DNA of 64,000 bases from Clavelina lepadiformis (GCF_947623445.1 NC_135246.1:2172501-2236500); one strand, 5' to 3'. Shown: positions 8,845-19,525, numbered from the stretch's first letter. A program made the numbers and translations. The notes: generated from the letters alone by a model not told the origin.

Positions 8845-8879
<35 letters not shown>

Positions 8880-8901
8880 GGATCGATACCCGGCACCTCC
8901 A
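8829..8901 (+). tRNA. tRNA-Ala-TGC: tRNA-Ala(TGC), unit 1
   Basis: The 73-nt cloverleaf has the same acceptor, D-stem, anticodon stem and T-arm as Ala(AGC), with anticodon loop TTTGCAT. It reads GCA and GCG. TTATAG about 27 bp upstream could act as a weak TATA element. This copy has A60; most units have G60. Confidence 0.97.
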
Positions 8902-8916
8902 ATTTACATAAGTTGA

Positions 8917-8921
8917 TTTTT
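8917..8921 (+). terminator. Pol III terminator TTTTT after Ala(TGC), unit 1
   Basis: The T5 run starts 16 nt after the gene, in the 70-bp interval shared with the convergent Met gene. Confidence 0.75.
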
Positions 8922-8958
8922 GTCGATCAATGGATGGATTAGTTTGAAACTTTTTATC

Positions 8959-8962
8959 AAAA
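8959..8962 (-). terminator. Pol III terminator TTTT after Met(CAT), unit 1
   Basis: On the minus strand a T4 run begins 10 nt after the Met gene. Together with the T5 above, the interval terminates transcription from both sides. Confidence 0.7.
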
Positions 8963-8971
8963 GATTGTATG

Positions 8972-9044
8972 TGCCTCGAGTGAGGATCGAACTCACGACC
9001 TTGAGATTATGAGACTCACGCGCTGCCTACTGCGCCATCGAGGC
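8972..9044 (-). tRNA. tRNA-Met-CAT: tRNA-Met(CAT), elongator, unit 1
   Basis: The 73-nt cloverleaf has acceptor GCCTCGA/TCGAGGC with A73, D-arm GCGCAGTAGGCAGCGC, anticodon loop CTCATAA and T-loop TTCGATC. The G1:C72 pair and a T54-containing T-loop mark the elongator, not the initiator. It is convergent with Ala(TGC). A TATATAA lies about 40 bp upstream on its strand. This copy has the array consensus sequence. Confidence 0.96.
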
Positions 9045-9763
9045 TCGTTTAGGACAAGCAATAATACCATTGCAATCCCATGTTATATAAGGCAAATCAG
9101 GCGTTTCCATTTTATAAAATACTACTCCAATAAAATATGTTTAAGCGTTGCATCGTTTACGACCTAAGATAAAAAAACTGCCTAGGCTCTTTGACATTAT
9201 CTTATAAGCAAAATTTATTTAGCTCCAAACACGATTTTTCGAGTAATTGCAATTAATGACAGATGATGCCTTGCGCTTTTTAAGGAAGCGTCAAACACCA
9301 AAAAATGCCGTAAAATCTTTGTTTCTTTTATTATACAGTGAATTTACTAAACGAGTGATTACTAGAAAATCTTCCATGAGGCTCTCGGAAATTTTGCATG
9401 TCAATTTAGTATGCTTTGAACTACCATTCCATAAAATGTCATAAAAAAAACACGATTCAAACTTTTTTTTACAGAGGCGCAAAATAAACACTGAAATTTT
9501 TGGTCTAAAAAACCCAATTTTAGCTAATTTCATGCTAATTTTTAGCCTAATTCTGCACGCGACAAGTGCTAGGGTAATTCCCAGGCTAGAAAACAACACC
9601 AACAGTGCTGCCTTCTGATTGGTCTAAATAGGTTTTTTAAAGCCCTACGTAGGAGTACAACAAATTCGTAAAGATCTTAGTTTTAGAGGTTTGACGCCTC
9701 CTTAATAAACCAAACAAAGAAATTAGGCACTCACAAATGTGAAGTGAAGTTTTATTAAATTTC

Positions 9764-9835
9764 TGGAGATGCCAGGAATTAAACCCGGGACCTCACACAT
9801 GCGAAGCGTGCGCTATACCACTGAGCTACATCCCC
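9764..9835 (-). tRNA. tRNA-Ala-CGC: tRNA-Ala(CGC), unit 2, degenerate
   Basis: Three changes from consensus: G22 to T breaks a D-stem pair, C48 to T, and C56 to T alters the T-loop and B box. Function is doubtful. Confidence 0.7.
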
Positions 9836-9838
9836 AGC

Positions 9839-9921
9839 CGACGAGGATGGAACTCGAACCCACGCGTGCAGAGCACAAGAGGATTAGCAGTCCATCGCCT
9901 TAACCACTCGGCCACCTCGTC
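9839..9921 (-). tRNA. tRNA-Ser-GCT: tRNA-Ser(GCT), unit 2, degenerate
   Basis: It is one base longer than consensus. The 3' side of the anticodon stem reads TCCTC instead of TCCAT, and the T-stem has a C-to-T change. Probably decaying. Confidence 0.6.
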
Positions 9922-10425
9922 GAGATGAAAACAATCTGGCCATAACGTTCAGCACATGTAATTTTTCAAAACACTGCGTACATAGATTTGTCTACATATG
10001 AAGCAGAGATTCATCTGTAACAAGTCTGAGAGGATGCACGTAGAACGGAACACCTATCTGTTTGACTATGTCAATAATCTGTACTTCATTCTGTAGTGAC
10101 ATTGTGCTTGCCACCATCGTCACACTCAGGCAGTGGCGTTTGTAAATTTTTCTGGGTTCAAACTGCGGTCTTTGGAACAATCTTACTCAGGAACTAAAAA
10201 AGAACAAACACTAGGCCATCCGATGATTTGAGTATTAGTAGGCTATATTTTTGTGATATCAAAGAAGATGTACAGTGACGACACCGAAAAGCTACACGAA
10301 TTTAACCAAACCTGGGTGTACTGTGCAGTGCTCTAATCGGTTTCATTCGTATATTCCTATTATTATTTTGAGATGAAATATGAAGACTTTGAAAATACAT
10401 GGAAGATGTGCGAACTTTGTTGCGA

Positions 10426-10441
10426 GCTGGTGTAGCTCAAA

Positions 10442-10476
<35 letters not shown>

Positions 10477-10498
10477 GGATCGATACCCGGCACCTCCA
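10426..10498 (+). tRNA. tRNA-Ala-AGC: tRNA-Ala(AGC), unit 2, acceptor-stem mismatches
   Basis: The acceptor begins GCTGGTG: G2 to C and G3 to T. It loses two pairs, including G3:U70. Confidence 0.65.
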
Positions 10499-10635
10499 AG
10501 AAACATTTTACTGATTTTCGTTTAAATCTAACTGAAAATGGATACAAAATCCCACTGATTTTTGAAGAAGCGACTGGGTTTGAGTTTGTCGTGAGTGAAT
10601 GAACATAGCACGCCGTTATAGAAACTGGGATTGGC

Positions 10636-10651
10636 GGGGGTGTAGCTCATA

Positions 10652-10686
<35 letters not shown>

Positions 10687-10708
10687 GGATCGATGCCCGG
10701 CACCTCCA
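10636..10708 (+). tRNA. tRNA-Ala-TGC: tRNA-Ala(TGC), unit 2
   Basis: Array consensus (G60 form). Confidence 0.95.
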
Positions 10709-10778
10709 ATTTACATAAGTTGATTTTTGTCGATCAATGGATGGATTAGTTTGAAACTTTTTATCAAAAGATTGTATG

Positions 10779-10851
10779 TGCCTCGATTGAGGATCGAACT
10801 CACGACCTTGAGATTATGAGACTCACGCGCTGCCTACTGCGCCATCGAGGC
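10779..10851 (-). tRNA. tRNA-Met-CAT: tRNA-Met(CAT), unit 2
   Basis: C65 to A unpairs the base of the T-stem; otherwise consensus. Confidence 0.88.
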
Positions 10852-11572
10852 TCGTTTAGGACAAGCAATAATACCATTGCAATCCCATGTTATATAAGGC
10901 AAATCAGGCGTTTCCATTTTATAAAATACTACTCCAATAAAATATGTTTAAGCGTTGCATCGTTTACGACCTAAGATAAAAAAAACTGCCTATGCTCTTT
11001 GACATTATCTTATAAGCAAAATTTATTTAGCTCCAAACACGATTTTTCGAGTAATTGCAATTAATGACAGATGATGCCTTGCGCTTTTTAAGGAAGCGTC
11101 AAATACCAAAAAATGCCGTAAAATCTTTGTTTCTTTTATTATACAGTGAATTTACTAAACGAGTGATTACTCGAAAATCTTCCATGAGGCTCTCGGAAAT
11201 TTTGCATGTCAATTTAGTATGCTTTGAACTACCATTCCATAAAATGTCATCAAAAAAAACACGATTCAAACTTTTTTTTACAGAGGCGCAAAATAAACAC
11301 TGAAATTTTTGGTCTAAAAAACCCAATTTTAGCTTATTTCATGCTAATTTTTAGCCTAATTCTGCACGCGACAAGTGCTAGGGTAATTCCCAGGCTAGAA
11401 AACAACACCAACAGTGCTGCCTTCTGATTGGTCTAAATAGGTTTTTTAAAGCCCTACGTAGGAGTACAACAAATTCATAAAGATCTTAGTTTTAGGGGTT
11501 TGACGCCTCCTTAATAAACCAAACAAAGAAATTAGGCACTCATAAATGTGAAGTGAAGTTTTATTAAATTTC

Positions 11573-11644
11573 TGGAGATGCCAGGAATTGAACCCGGGGC
11601 CTCACACATGCGAAGCGTGCGCTCTACCACTGAGCTACATCCCC
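11573..11644 (-). tRNA. tRNA-Ala-CGC: tRNA-Ala(CGC), unit 3
   Basis: Array consensus. Confidence 0.95.
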
Positions 11645-11647
11645 AGC

Positions 11648-11729
11648 CGACGAGGATGGGACTCGAACCCACGCGTGCAGAGCACAATGGATTAGCAGTC
11701 CATCGCCTTAACCACTCGGCCACCTCGTC
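11648..11729 (-). tRNA. tRNA-Ser-GCT: tRNA-Ser(GCT), unit 3
   Basis: Array consensus. Confidence 0.95.
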
Positions 11730-12233
11730 GATATGAAAACAATCTGGCCATAACGTTCAGCGCATGTAATTTTTCAAAACACTACGTACATAGATTTGTC
11801 TACATATGAAGCAGAGATTCATCTGTAACAAGTCTGAGAGGATGCACGTAGAACGGAACACCTATCTGTTTGACTATGTCAATAATCTGTACTTCATTCT
11901 GTAGTGACATTGTGCTTGCCACCATCGTCACACTCAGGCAGTGGCGTTTGTAAATTTTTCTGGGTTCAAACTGCGGTCTTTGGAACAATCTTACTCAGGA
12001 ACTAAAAAAGAACAAACACTAGGCCATCCGATGATTTGAGTATTAGTAGGCTATATTTTTGTGATATCAAAGAAGATGTACAGTGACGACACCGAAAAGC
12101 TACACGAATTTAACCAAACCTGGGTGTACTGTGCAGTGCTCTAATCGGTTTCATTCGTATATTCCTATTATTATTTTGAGATGAAATATGAAGACTTTGA
12201 AAATACATGGAAGATGTGCGAACTTTGTTGCGA

Positions 12234-12304
12234 GGGGGTGTAGCTCAAATGGTAGAGCGCGCTTAGCATGCGCGAGGTACCGGGATCGATACCCGGCACC
12301 TCCA
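12234..12304 (+). tRNA. tRNA-Ala-AGC: tRNA-Ala(AGC), unit 3, 2-nt anticodon-stem deletion
   Basis: It is 71 nt long. GAGCGCGCTTAGC replaces GAGCGCGCGCTTAGC, leaving only about three anticodon-stem pairs. Likely a pseudogene. Confidence 0.6.
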
Positions 12305-12441
12305 AGAAACATTTTACTGATTTTCGTTTAAATCTAACTGAAAATGGAAACAAAATCCCACTGATTTTTGAAGAAGCGACTGGGTTTGAGTTTGTCGTGA
12401 GTGAATGAACATAGCACGACGTTATAGAAACTGGGATTGGC

Positions 12442-12457
12442 GGGGGTGTAGCTCATA

Positions 12458-12492
<35 letters not shown>

Positions 12493-12514
12493 GGATCGAT
12501 GCCCGGCACCTCCA
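12442..12514 (+). tRNA. tRNA-Ala-TGC: tRNA-Ala(TGC), unit 3
   Basis: Array consensus (G60 form). Confidence 0.95.
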
Positions 12515-12584
12515 ATTTACATAAGTTGATTTTTGTCGATCAATGGATGGATTAGTTTGAAACTTTTTATCAAAAGATTGTATG

Positions 12585-12657
12585 TGCCTCGAGTGAGGAT
12601 CGAACTCACGACCTTGAGATTATGAGACTCACGCGCTGCCTACTGCGCCATCGAGGC
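12585..12657 (-). tRNA. tRNA-Met-CAT: tRNA-Met(CAT), unit 3
   Basis: Array consensus. Confidence 0.95.
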
Positions 12658-13376
12658 TCGTTTAGGACAAGCAATAATACCATTGCAATCCCATGTTATA
12701 TAAGGCAAATCAGGCGTTTCCATTTTATAAAATACTACTCCAATAAAATATGTTTAAGCGTTGCATCGTTTACGACCTAAGATAAAAAAACTGCCTAGGC
12801 TCTTTGACATTATCTTATAAGCAAAATTTATTGAGCTCCAAACACGATTTTTCGAGTAATTGCAATTAATGACAGATGATGCCTTGCGCTTTTTAAGGAA
12901 GCGTCAAACACCAAAAAATGCCGTAAAATCTTTGTTTCTTTTATTATACAGTGAATTTACTAAACGAGTGATTACTAGAAAATCTTCCATGAGGCTCTCG
13001 GAAATTTTGCATGTCATTTTAGTATGCTTTGAACTACCATTCCATAAAATGTCATCAAAAAAAACACGATTCAAACTTTTTTTACAGAGGCGCAAAATAA
13101 ACACTGAAATTTTTGGTCTAAAAAACCCAATTTTAGCTAATTTCATGCTAATTTTTAGCCTAATTCTGCACGCGACAAGTGCTAGGGTAATTCCCAGGCT
13201 AGAAACCAACACCAACAGTGCTGCCTTCTGATTGGTCTAAATAGGTTTTTTAAAGCCCTACGTAGGAGTACAACAAATTCATAAAGATCTTAGTTTTAGG
13301 GGTTTGACGCCTCCTTAATAAACCAAACAAAGAAATTAGGCCCTCACAAACGTGAAGTGAAGTTTTATTAAATTTC

Positions 13377-13448
13377 TGGAGATGCCAGGAATTAAACCCG
13401 GGGCCTCACACATGCGAAGCGTGCGCTCTACCACTGAGCTACATCCCC
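13377..13448 (-). tRNA. tRNA-Ala-CGC: tRNA-Ala(CGC), unit 4, C56 to T
   Basis: The T-loop reads TTTAATT. Loss of the near-universal C56 should weaken the B box and the D-loop/T-loop contact. Confidence 0.78.
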
Positions 13449-13451
13449 AGC

Positions 13452-13533
13452 CGACGAGGATGGGACTCGAACCCACGCGTGCAGAGCACAATGGATTAGC
13501 AGTCCATCGCCTTAACCACTCGGCCACCTCGTC
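13452..13533 (-). tRNA. tRNA-Ser-GCT: tRNA-Ser(GCT), unit 4
   Basis: Array consensus. Confidence 0.95.
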
Positions 13534-14037
13534 GATATGAAAACAATCTGGCCATTACGTTCAGCACATGTAATTTTTCAAAACACTACGTACATAGATT
13601 TGTCTACATATGAAGCAGAGATTCATCTGTAACAAGTCTGAGGGGATGCACGTAGAACGGCACACCTATCTGTTTGACTATGTCAATAATCTGTACTTCA
13701 TTCTGTAGTGACATTGTGCTTGCCACCATCGTCACACTCAGGCAGTGGCGTTTGTAAATTTTTCTGGGTTCAAACTGCGGTCTTTGGAACAATCTTACTC
13801 AGGAACTAAAAAAGAACAAACACTAGGCCATCCGATGATTTGAGTATTAGTAGGCTATATTTTTGTGATATCAAAGAAGATGTACAGTGACGAAACCGAA
13901 AAGCTACACGAATTTAACCAAACCTGGGTGTACTGTGCAGTGCTCTAATCGGTTTCATTCGTATATTCCTATTATTATTTTGAGATGAAATATGAAGACT
14001 TTGAAAATACATGGAAGATGTGCGAACTATGTTGCGA

Positions 14038-14056
14038 GGGGGTGTAGCTCAAATGT

Positions 14057-14088
<32 letters not shown>

Positions 14089-14110
14089 GGATCGATACCC
14101 GGCACCTCCA
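14038..14110 (+). tRNA. tRNA-Ala-AGC: tRNA-Ala(AGC), unit 4, D-loop G19 to T
   Basis: AAATGTTAG replaces AAATGGTAG, removing one of the two D-loop guanines that contact the T-loop and form part of the A box. Confidence 0.78.
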
Positions 14111-14247
14111 AGAAACATTTTACTGATTTTCGTTTAAATCTAACTGAAAATGGATACAAAATCCCACTGATTTTTGAAGAAGCGACTGGGTTTGAGTTTG
14201 TCGTGAGCGAATGAACATAGCACGACGTTATAGAAACTGGGATTGGC

Positions 14248-14320
14248 GGGGGTGTAGCTCATATGGTAGAGCACGCGCTTTGCATGCGCGAGGTACCGGG
14301 ATCGATACCCGGCACCTCCA
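14248..14320 (+). tRNA. tRNA-Ala-TGC: tRNA-Ala(TGC), unit 4
   Basis: G26 to A and the A60 form; stems intact. Confidence 0.93.
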
Positions 14321-14390
14321 ATTTACATAAGTTGATTTTTGTCGATCAATGGATGGATTAGTTTGAAACTTTTTATCAAAAGATTGTATG

Positions 14391-14463
14391 TGCCTCGAGT
14401 GAGGATCGAACTCACGACCTTGAGATTATGAGACTCACGCGCTGCCTACTGCGCCATCGAGGC
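14391..14463 (-). tRNA. tRNA-Met-CAT: tRNA-Met(CAT), unit 4
   Basis: Array consensus. Confidence 0.95.
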
Positions 14464-15182
14464 TCGTTTAGGACAAGCAATAATACCATTGCAATCCCAT
14501 GTTATATAAGGCAAATCAGGCGTTTCCATTTTATAAAATACTACTCCAATAAAATATGTTTAAGCGTTGCATCGTTTACGACCTAAGATAAAAAAACTGC
14601 CTAGGCTCTTTGACATTATCTTATAAGCAAAATTTATTTAGCTCCAAACACGATTTTTCGAGTAATTGCAATTAATGACAGATGGTGCCTTGCGCTTTTT
14701 AAGGAAGCGTCAAACACCAAAAAATGCCGTAAAATCTTTGTTTCTTTTATTATACAGTGAATTTACTAAACGAGTGATTACTCGAAAATCTTCCATGAGG
14801 CTCTCGGAAATTTTGCATGTCAATTTAGTATGCTTTGAACTACCATTCCATAAAATGTCATCAAAAAAAACACGATTCAAACTTTTTTTACAGAGGCGCA
14901 AAATAAACACTGAAATTTTTGGTCTAAAAAACCCAATTTTAGCTAATTTCATGCTAATTTTTAGCCTAATTCTGCACGCGACAAGTGCTAGGGTAATTCC
15001 CAGGCTAGAAACCAACACCAACAGTGCTGCCTTCTGATTGGTCTAAATAGGTTTTTTAAAGCCCTACGTAGGAGTACAACAAATTCATAAAGATCTTAGT
15101 TTTAGGGGTTTGACGCCTCCTTAATAAACCAAACAAAGAAATTAGGCACTCACAAACGTGAAGTGAAGTTTTATTAAATTTC

Positions 15183-15254
15183 TGGAGATGCCAGGAATTG
15201 AACCCGGGGCCTCACACATGCGAAGCGTGCGCTCTACCACTGAGCTACATCCCC
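15183..15254 (-). tRNA. tRNA-Ala-CGC: tRNA-Ala(CGC), unit 5
   Basis: Array consensus. Confidence 0.95.
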
Positions 15255-15257
15255 AGC

Positions 15258-15339
15258 CGACGAGGATGGGACTCGAACCCACGCGTGCAGAGCACAATGG
15301 ATTAGCAGTCCATCGCCTTAACCACTCGGCCACCTCGTC
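15258..15339 (-). tRNA. tRNA-Ser-GCT: tRNA-Ser(GCT), unit 5
   Basis: Array consensus. Confidence 0.95.
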
Positions 15340-15843
15340 GATATGAAAACAATCTGGCCATAACGTTCAGCGCATGTAATTTTTCAAAACACTACGTACA
15401 TAGATTTGTCTACATATGAAGCAGAGATTCATCTGTAACAAGTCTGAGAGGATGCACGTAGAACGGAACACTTATCTGTTTGACTATGTCAATAATCTGT
15501 ACTTCATTCTGTAGTGACATTGTGCTTGCCACCATCGTCACACTCAGGCAGTGGCGTTTGTAAATTTTTCTGGGTTCAAACTGCGGTCTTTGGAACAATC
15601 TTACTCAGGAACTAAACAAGAACAAACACTAGGCCATCCGATGATTTGAGTATTAGTAGGCTATATTTTTGTGATATCAAAGAAGATGTACAGTGACGAA
15701 ACCGAAAAGCTACACGAATTTAACCAAACCTGGGTGTACTGTGCAGTGCTCTAATCGGTTTCATTCGTATATTCCTATTATTATTTTGAGATGAAATATG
15801 AAGACTTTGAAAATACATGGAAGATGTGCGAACTTTGTTGCGA

Positions 15844-15859
15844 GGGGGTGTAGCTCAAA

Positions 15860-15894
<35 letters not shown>

Positions 15895-15916
15895 GGATCG
15901 ATACCCGGCACCTCCA
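15844..15916 (+). tRNA. tRNA-Ala-AGC: tRNA-Ala(AGC), unit 5
   Basis: Array consensus. Confidence 0.95.
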
Positions 15917-16053
15917 AGAAACATTTTACTGATTTTCGTTTAAATCTAACTGAAAATGGATACAAAATCCCACTGATTTTTGAAGAAGCGACTGGGTTTG
16001 AGTTTGTCGTGAGTGAATGAACATAGCACGACGTTATAGAAACTGGGATTGGC

Positions 16054-16069
16054 GGGGGTGTAGCTCATA

Positions 16070-16104
<35 letters not shown>

Positions 16105-16126
16105 GGATCGATACCCGGCACCTCCA
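16054..16126 (+). tRNA. tRNA-Ala-TGC: tRNA-Ala(TGC), unit 5
   Basis: A60 form; otherwise consensus. Confidence 0.95.
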
Positions 16127-16196
16127 ATTTACATAAGTTGATTTTTGTCGATCAATGGATGGATTAGTTTGAAACTTTTTATCAAAAGATTGTATG

Positions 16197-16269
16197 TGCC
16201 TCGAGTGAGGATCGAACTCACGACCTTGAGATTATGAGACTCACGCGCTGCCTACTGCGCCATCGAGGC
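16197..16269 (-). tRNA. tRNA-Met-CAT: tRNA-Met(CAT), unit 5
   Basis: Array consensus. Confidence 0.95.
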
Positions 16270-16988
16270 TCGTTTAGGACAAGCAATAATACCATTACAA
16301 TCCCATGTTATATAAGGCAAATCAGGCGTTTCCATTTTATAAAATACTACTCCAATAAAATATGTTTAAGCGTTGCATCGTTTACGACCTAAGATAAAAA
16401 AACTGCCTAGGCTCTTTGACATTATCTTATAAGCAAAATTTATTTAGCTCCAAACACGATTTTTCGAGTAATTGCAATTAATGACAGATGATGCCTTGCG
16501 CTTTTTAAGGAAGCGTCAAACACCAAAAAATGCCGTAAAATCTTTGTTTCTTTTATTATACAGTGAATTTACTAAACGAGTGATTACTAGAAAATCTTCC
16601 ATGAGGCTCTCGGAAATTTTGCATGTCAATTTAGTATGCTTTGAACTACCATTCCATAAAATGTCATCAAAAAAAACACGATTCAAACTTTTTTTACAGA
16701 GGCGCAAAATAAACACTGAAATTTTTGGTCTAAAAAACCCAATTTTAGCTAATTTCATGCTAATTTTTAGCCTAATTCTGCACGCGACAAGTGCTAGGGT
16801 AATTCCCAGGCTAGAAACCAACACCAACAGTGCTGCCTTCTGATTGGTCTAAATAGGTTTTTTAAAGCCCTACGTAGGAGTACAACAAATTCATAAAGAT
16901 CTTAGTTTTAGGGGTTTGACGCCTCCTTAATAAACCAAACAAAGAAATTAGGCACTCACAAACGTGAAGTGAAGTTTTATTAAATTTC

Positions 16989-17060
16989 TGGAGATGCCAG
17001 GAATTGAACCCGGGGCCTCACACATGCGAAGCGTGCGCTCTACCACTGAGCTACATCCCC
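16989..17060 (-). tRNA. tRNA-Ala-CGC: tRNA-Ala(CGC), unit 6
   Basis: Array consensus. Confidence 0.95.
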
Positions 17061-17063
17061 AGC

Positions 17064-17145
17064 CGACGAGGATGGGACTCGAACCCACGCGTGCAGAGCA
17101 CAATGGATTAGCAGTCCATCGCCTTAACCACTCGGCCACCTCGTC
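17064..17145 (-). tRNA. tRNA-Ser-GCT: tRNA-Ser(GCT), unit 6
   Basis: Array consensus. Confidence 0.95.
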
Positions 17146-17646
17146 GATATGAAAACAATCTGGCCATAACGTTCAGCACATGTAATTTTTCAAAACACTA
17201 CGTACATAGATTTGTCTACATATGAAGCAGAGATTCATCTGTAACAAGTCTGAGAGGATGCACGTAGAACGGAACACCTATCTGTTTGACTATGTCAATA
17301 ATCTGTACTTCATTCTGTAGTGACATTGTGCTTGCCACCATCGTCACACTCAGGCAGTGGCGTTTGTAAATTTTTCTGGGTTCAAACTGCGGTCTTTGGA
17401 ACAATCTTACTCAGGAACTAAAAAAGAACAAACACTAGGCCATCCGATGATTTGAGTATTAGTAGGCTATATTTTTGTGATATCAAAGAAGATGTACAGT
17501 GACGACACCGAAAAGCTACACGAATTTAACCAAACCTGGGTGTACTGTGCAGTGCTCTAATCGGTTTCATTCGTATATTCCTATTATTATTTTGAGATGA
17601 ATGAAGACTTTGAAAATACATGGAAGATGTGCGAACTTTGTTGCGA

Positions 17647-17662
17647 GGGGGTGTAGCTCAAA

Positions 17663-17697
<35 letters not shown>

Positions 17698-17719
17698 GGA
17701 TCGATACCCGGCACCTCCA
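17647..17719 (+). tRNA. tRNA-Ala-AGC: tRNA-Ala(AGC), unit 6
   Basis: Array consensus. Confidence 0.95.
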
Positions 17720-17856
17720 AGAAACATTTTACTGATTTTCGTTTAAATCTAACTGAAAATGGATACAAAATCGCACTGATTTTTGAAGAAGCGACTGGGT
17801 TTGAGTTTGTCGTGAGTGAATGAACATAGCACGACGTTATAGAAACTGGGATTGGC

Positions 17857-17872
17857 GGGGGTGTAGCTCATA

Positions 17873-17907
<35 letters not shown>

Positions 17908-17929
17908 GGATCGATACCCGGCACCTCCA
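17857..17929 (+). tRNA. tRNA-Ala-TGC: tRNA-Ala(TGC), unit 6
   Basis: A60 form; otherwise consensus. Confidence 0.95.
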
Positions 17930-17999
17930 ATTTACATAAATTGATTTTTGTCGATCAATGGATGGATTAGTTTGAAACTTTTTATCAAAAGATTGTATG

Positions 18000-18072
18000 T
18001 GCCTCGAGTGAGGATCGAACTCACGACCTTGAGATTATGAAACTCACGCGCTGCCTACTGCACCATCGAGGC
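18000..18072 (-). tRNA. tRNA-Met-CAT: tRNA-Met(CAT), unit 6
   Basis: C11 to T makes a G-U pair in the D-stem, and C32 to T lies in the anticodon loop. The fold should be kept. Confidence 0.9.
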
Positions 18073-18791
18073 TCGTTTAGGACAAGCAATAATACCATTG
18101 CAATCCCATGTTATATAAGGCAAATCAGGCGTTTCCATTTTATAAAATACTACTCCAATAAAATATGTTTAAGCGTTGCATCGTTTACGACCTAAGATAA
18201 AAAAACTGCCTAGGCTCTTTGACATTATCTTATAAGCAAAATTTATTTAGCTCCAAACACGATTTTTCGAGTAATTGCAATTAATGACAGATGATGCCTT
18301 GCGCTTTTTAAGGAAGCGTCAAACACCAAAAAATGCCGTAAAATCTTTGTTTCTTTTATTATACAGTGAATTGACTAAACGAGTGATTACTAGAAAATCT
18401 TCCATGAGGCTCTCGGAAATTTTGCATGTCAATTTAGTATGCTTTGAACTACCATTCCATAAAATGTCATCAAAAAAAACACGATTCAAACTTTTTTTAC
18501 AGAGGCGCAAAAAAAACACTGAAATTTTTGGTCTAAAAAACCCAATTTTAGCTAATTTCATGCTAATTTTTAGCCTAATTCTGCACGCGACAAGTGCTAG
18601 GGTAATTCCCAGGCTAGAAACCAACACCAACAGTGCTGCCTTCTGATTGGTCTAAATAGGTTTTTTAAAGCCCTACGTAGGAGTACAACAAATTCATAAA
18701 GATCTTAGTTTTAGGGGTTTGACGCCTCCTTAATAAACCAAACAAAGAAATTAGGCCCCCACAAACGTGAAGTGAAGTTTTATTAAATTTC

Positions 18792-18863
18792 TGGAGATGC
18801 CAGGAATTGAACCCGGGGCCTCACACATGCGAAGCGTGCGCTCTACCACTGAGCTACATCCCC
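18792..18863 (-). tRNA. tRNA-Ala-CGC: tRNA-Ala(CGC), unit 7
   Basis: Array consensus. Confidence 0.95.
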
Positions 18864-18866
18864 AGC

Positions 18867-18948
18867 CGAAGAGGATGGGACTCGAAACCACGCGTGCAGA
18901 GCACAATGGATTAGCAGTCCATCGCCTTAACCACTCGGCCACCTCGTC
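18867..18948 (-). tRNA. tRNA-Ser-GCT: tRNA-Ser(GCT), unit 7, two stem changes
   Basis: G70 to T unpairs C3 in the acceptor stem, and G53 to T unpairs the T-stem next to the loop. Unit 22 has the same pair of changes. Confidence 0.75.
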
Positions 18949-19452
18949 GATATGAAAACAATCTGGCCATAACGTTCAGCACATGTAATTTTTCAAAACA
19001 CTACGTACATAGATTTGTCTACATATGAAGCAGAGATTCATCTGTAACAAGTCTGAGAGGATGCACGTAGAACGGAACACCTATCTGTTTGACTATGTCA
19101 ATAATCTGTACTTCATTCTGTAGTGACATTGTGCTTGCCACCATCGTCACACTCAGGCAGTGGCGTTTGTAAATTTTTCTGGGTTCAAACTGCGGTCTTT
19201 GGAACAATCTTACTCAGGAACTAAAAAAGAACAAACACTAGGCCATCCGATGATTTGAGTATTAGTAGGCTATATTTTTGTGATATCAAAGAAGATGTAC
19301 AGTGACGACACCGAAAAGCTACACGAATTTAACCAAACCTGGGTGTACTGTGCAGTGCTCTAATCGGTTTCATTCGTATATTCCTATTATTATTTTGAGA
19401 TGAAATATGAAGACTTTGAAAATACATGGAAGATGTGCGAACTTTGTTGCGA

Positions 19453-19468
19453 GGGGGTGTAGCTCAAA

Positions 19469-19503
<35 letters not shown>

Positions 19504-19525
19504 GGATCGATACCCGGCACCTCCA
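19453..19525 (+). tRNA. tRNA-Ala-AGC: tRNA-Ala(AGC), unit 7
   Basis: Array consensus. Confidence 0.95.

Noticed and set aside
16472-16843. 123-codon plus-strand ORF repeated in most units
   Set aside because: It lies in AT-rich spacer A, fully overlaps a 103-codon antisense frame, varies freely between units and is broken by A-run length changes in several. Its persistence is explained by array homogenisation.
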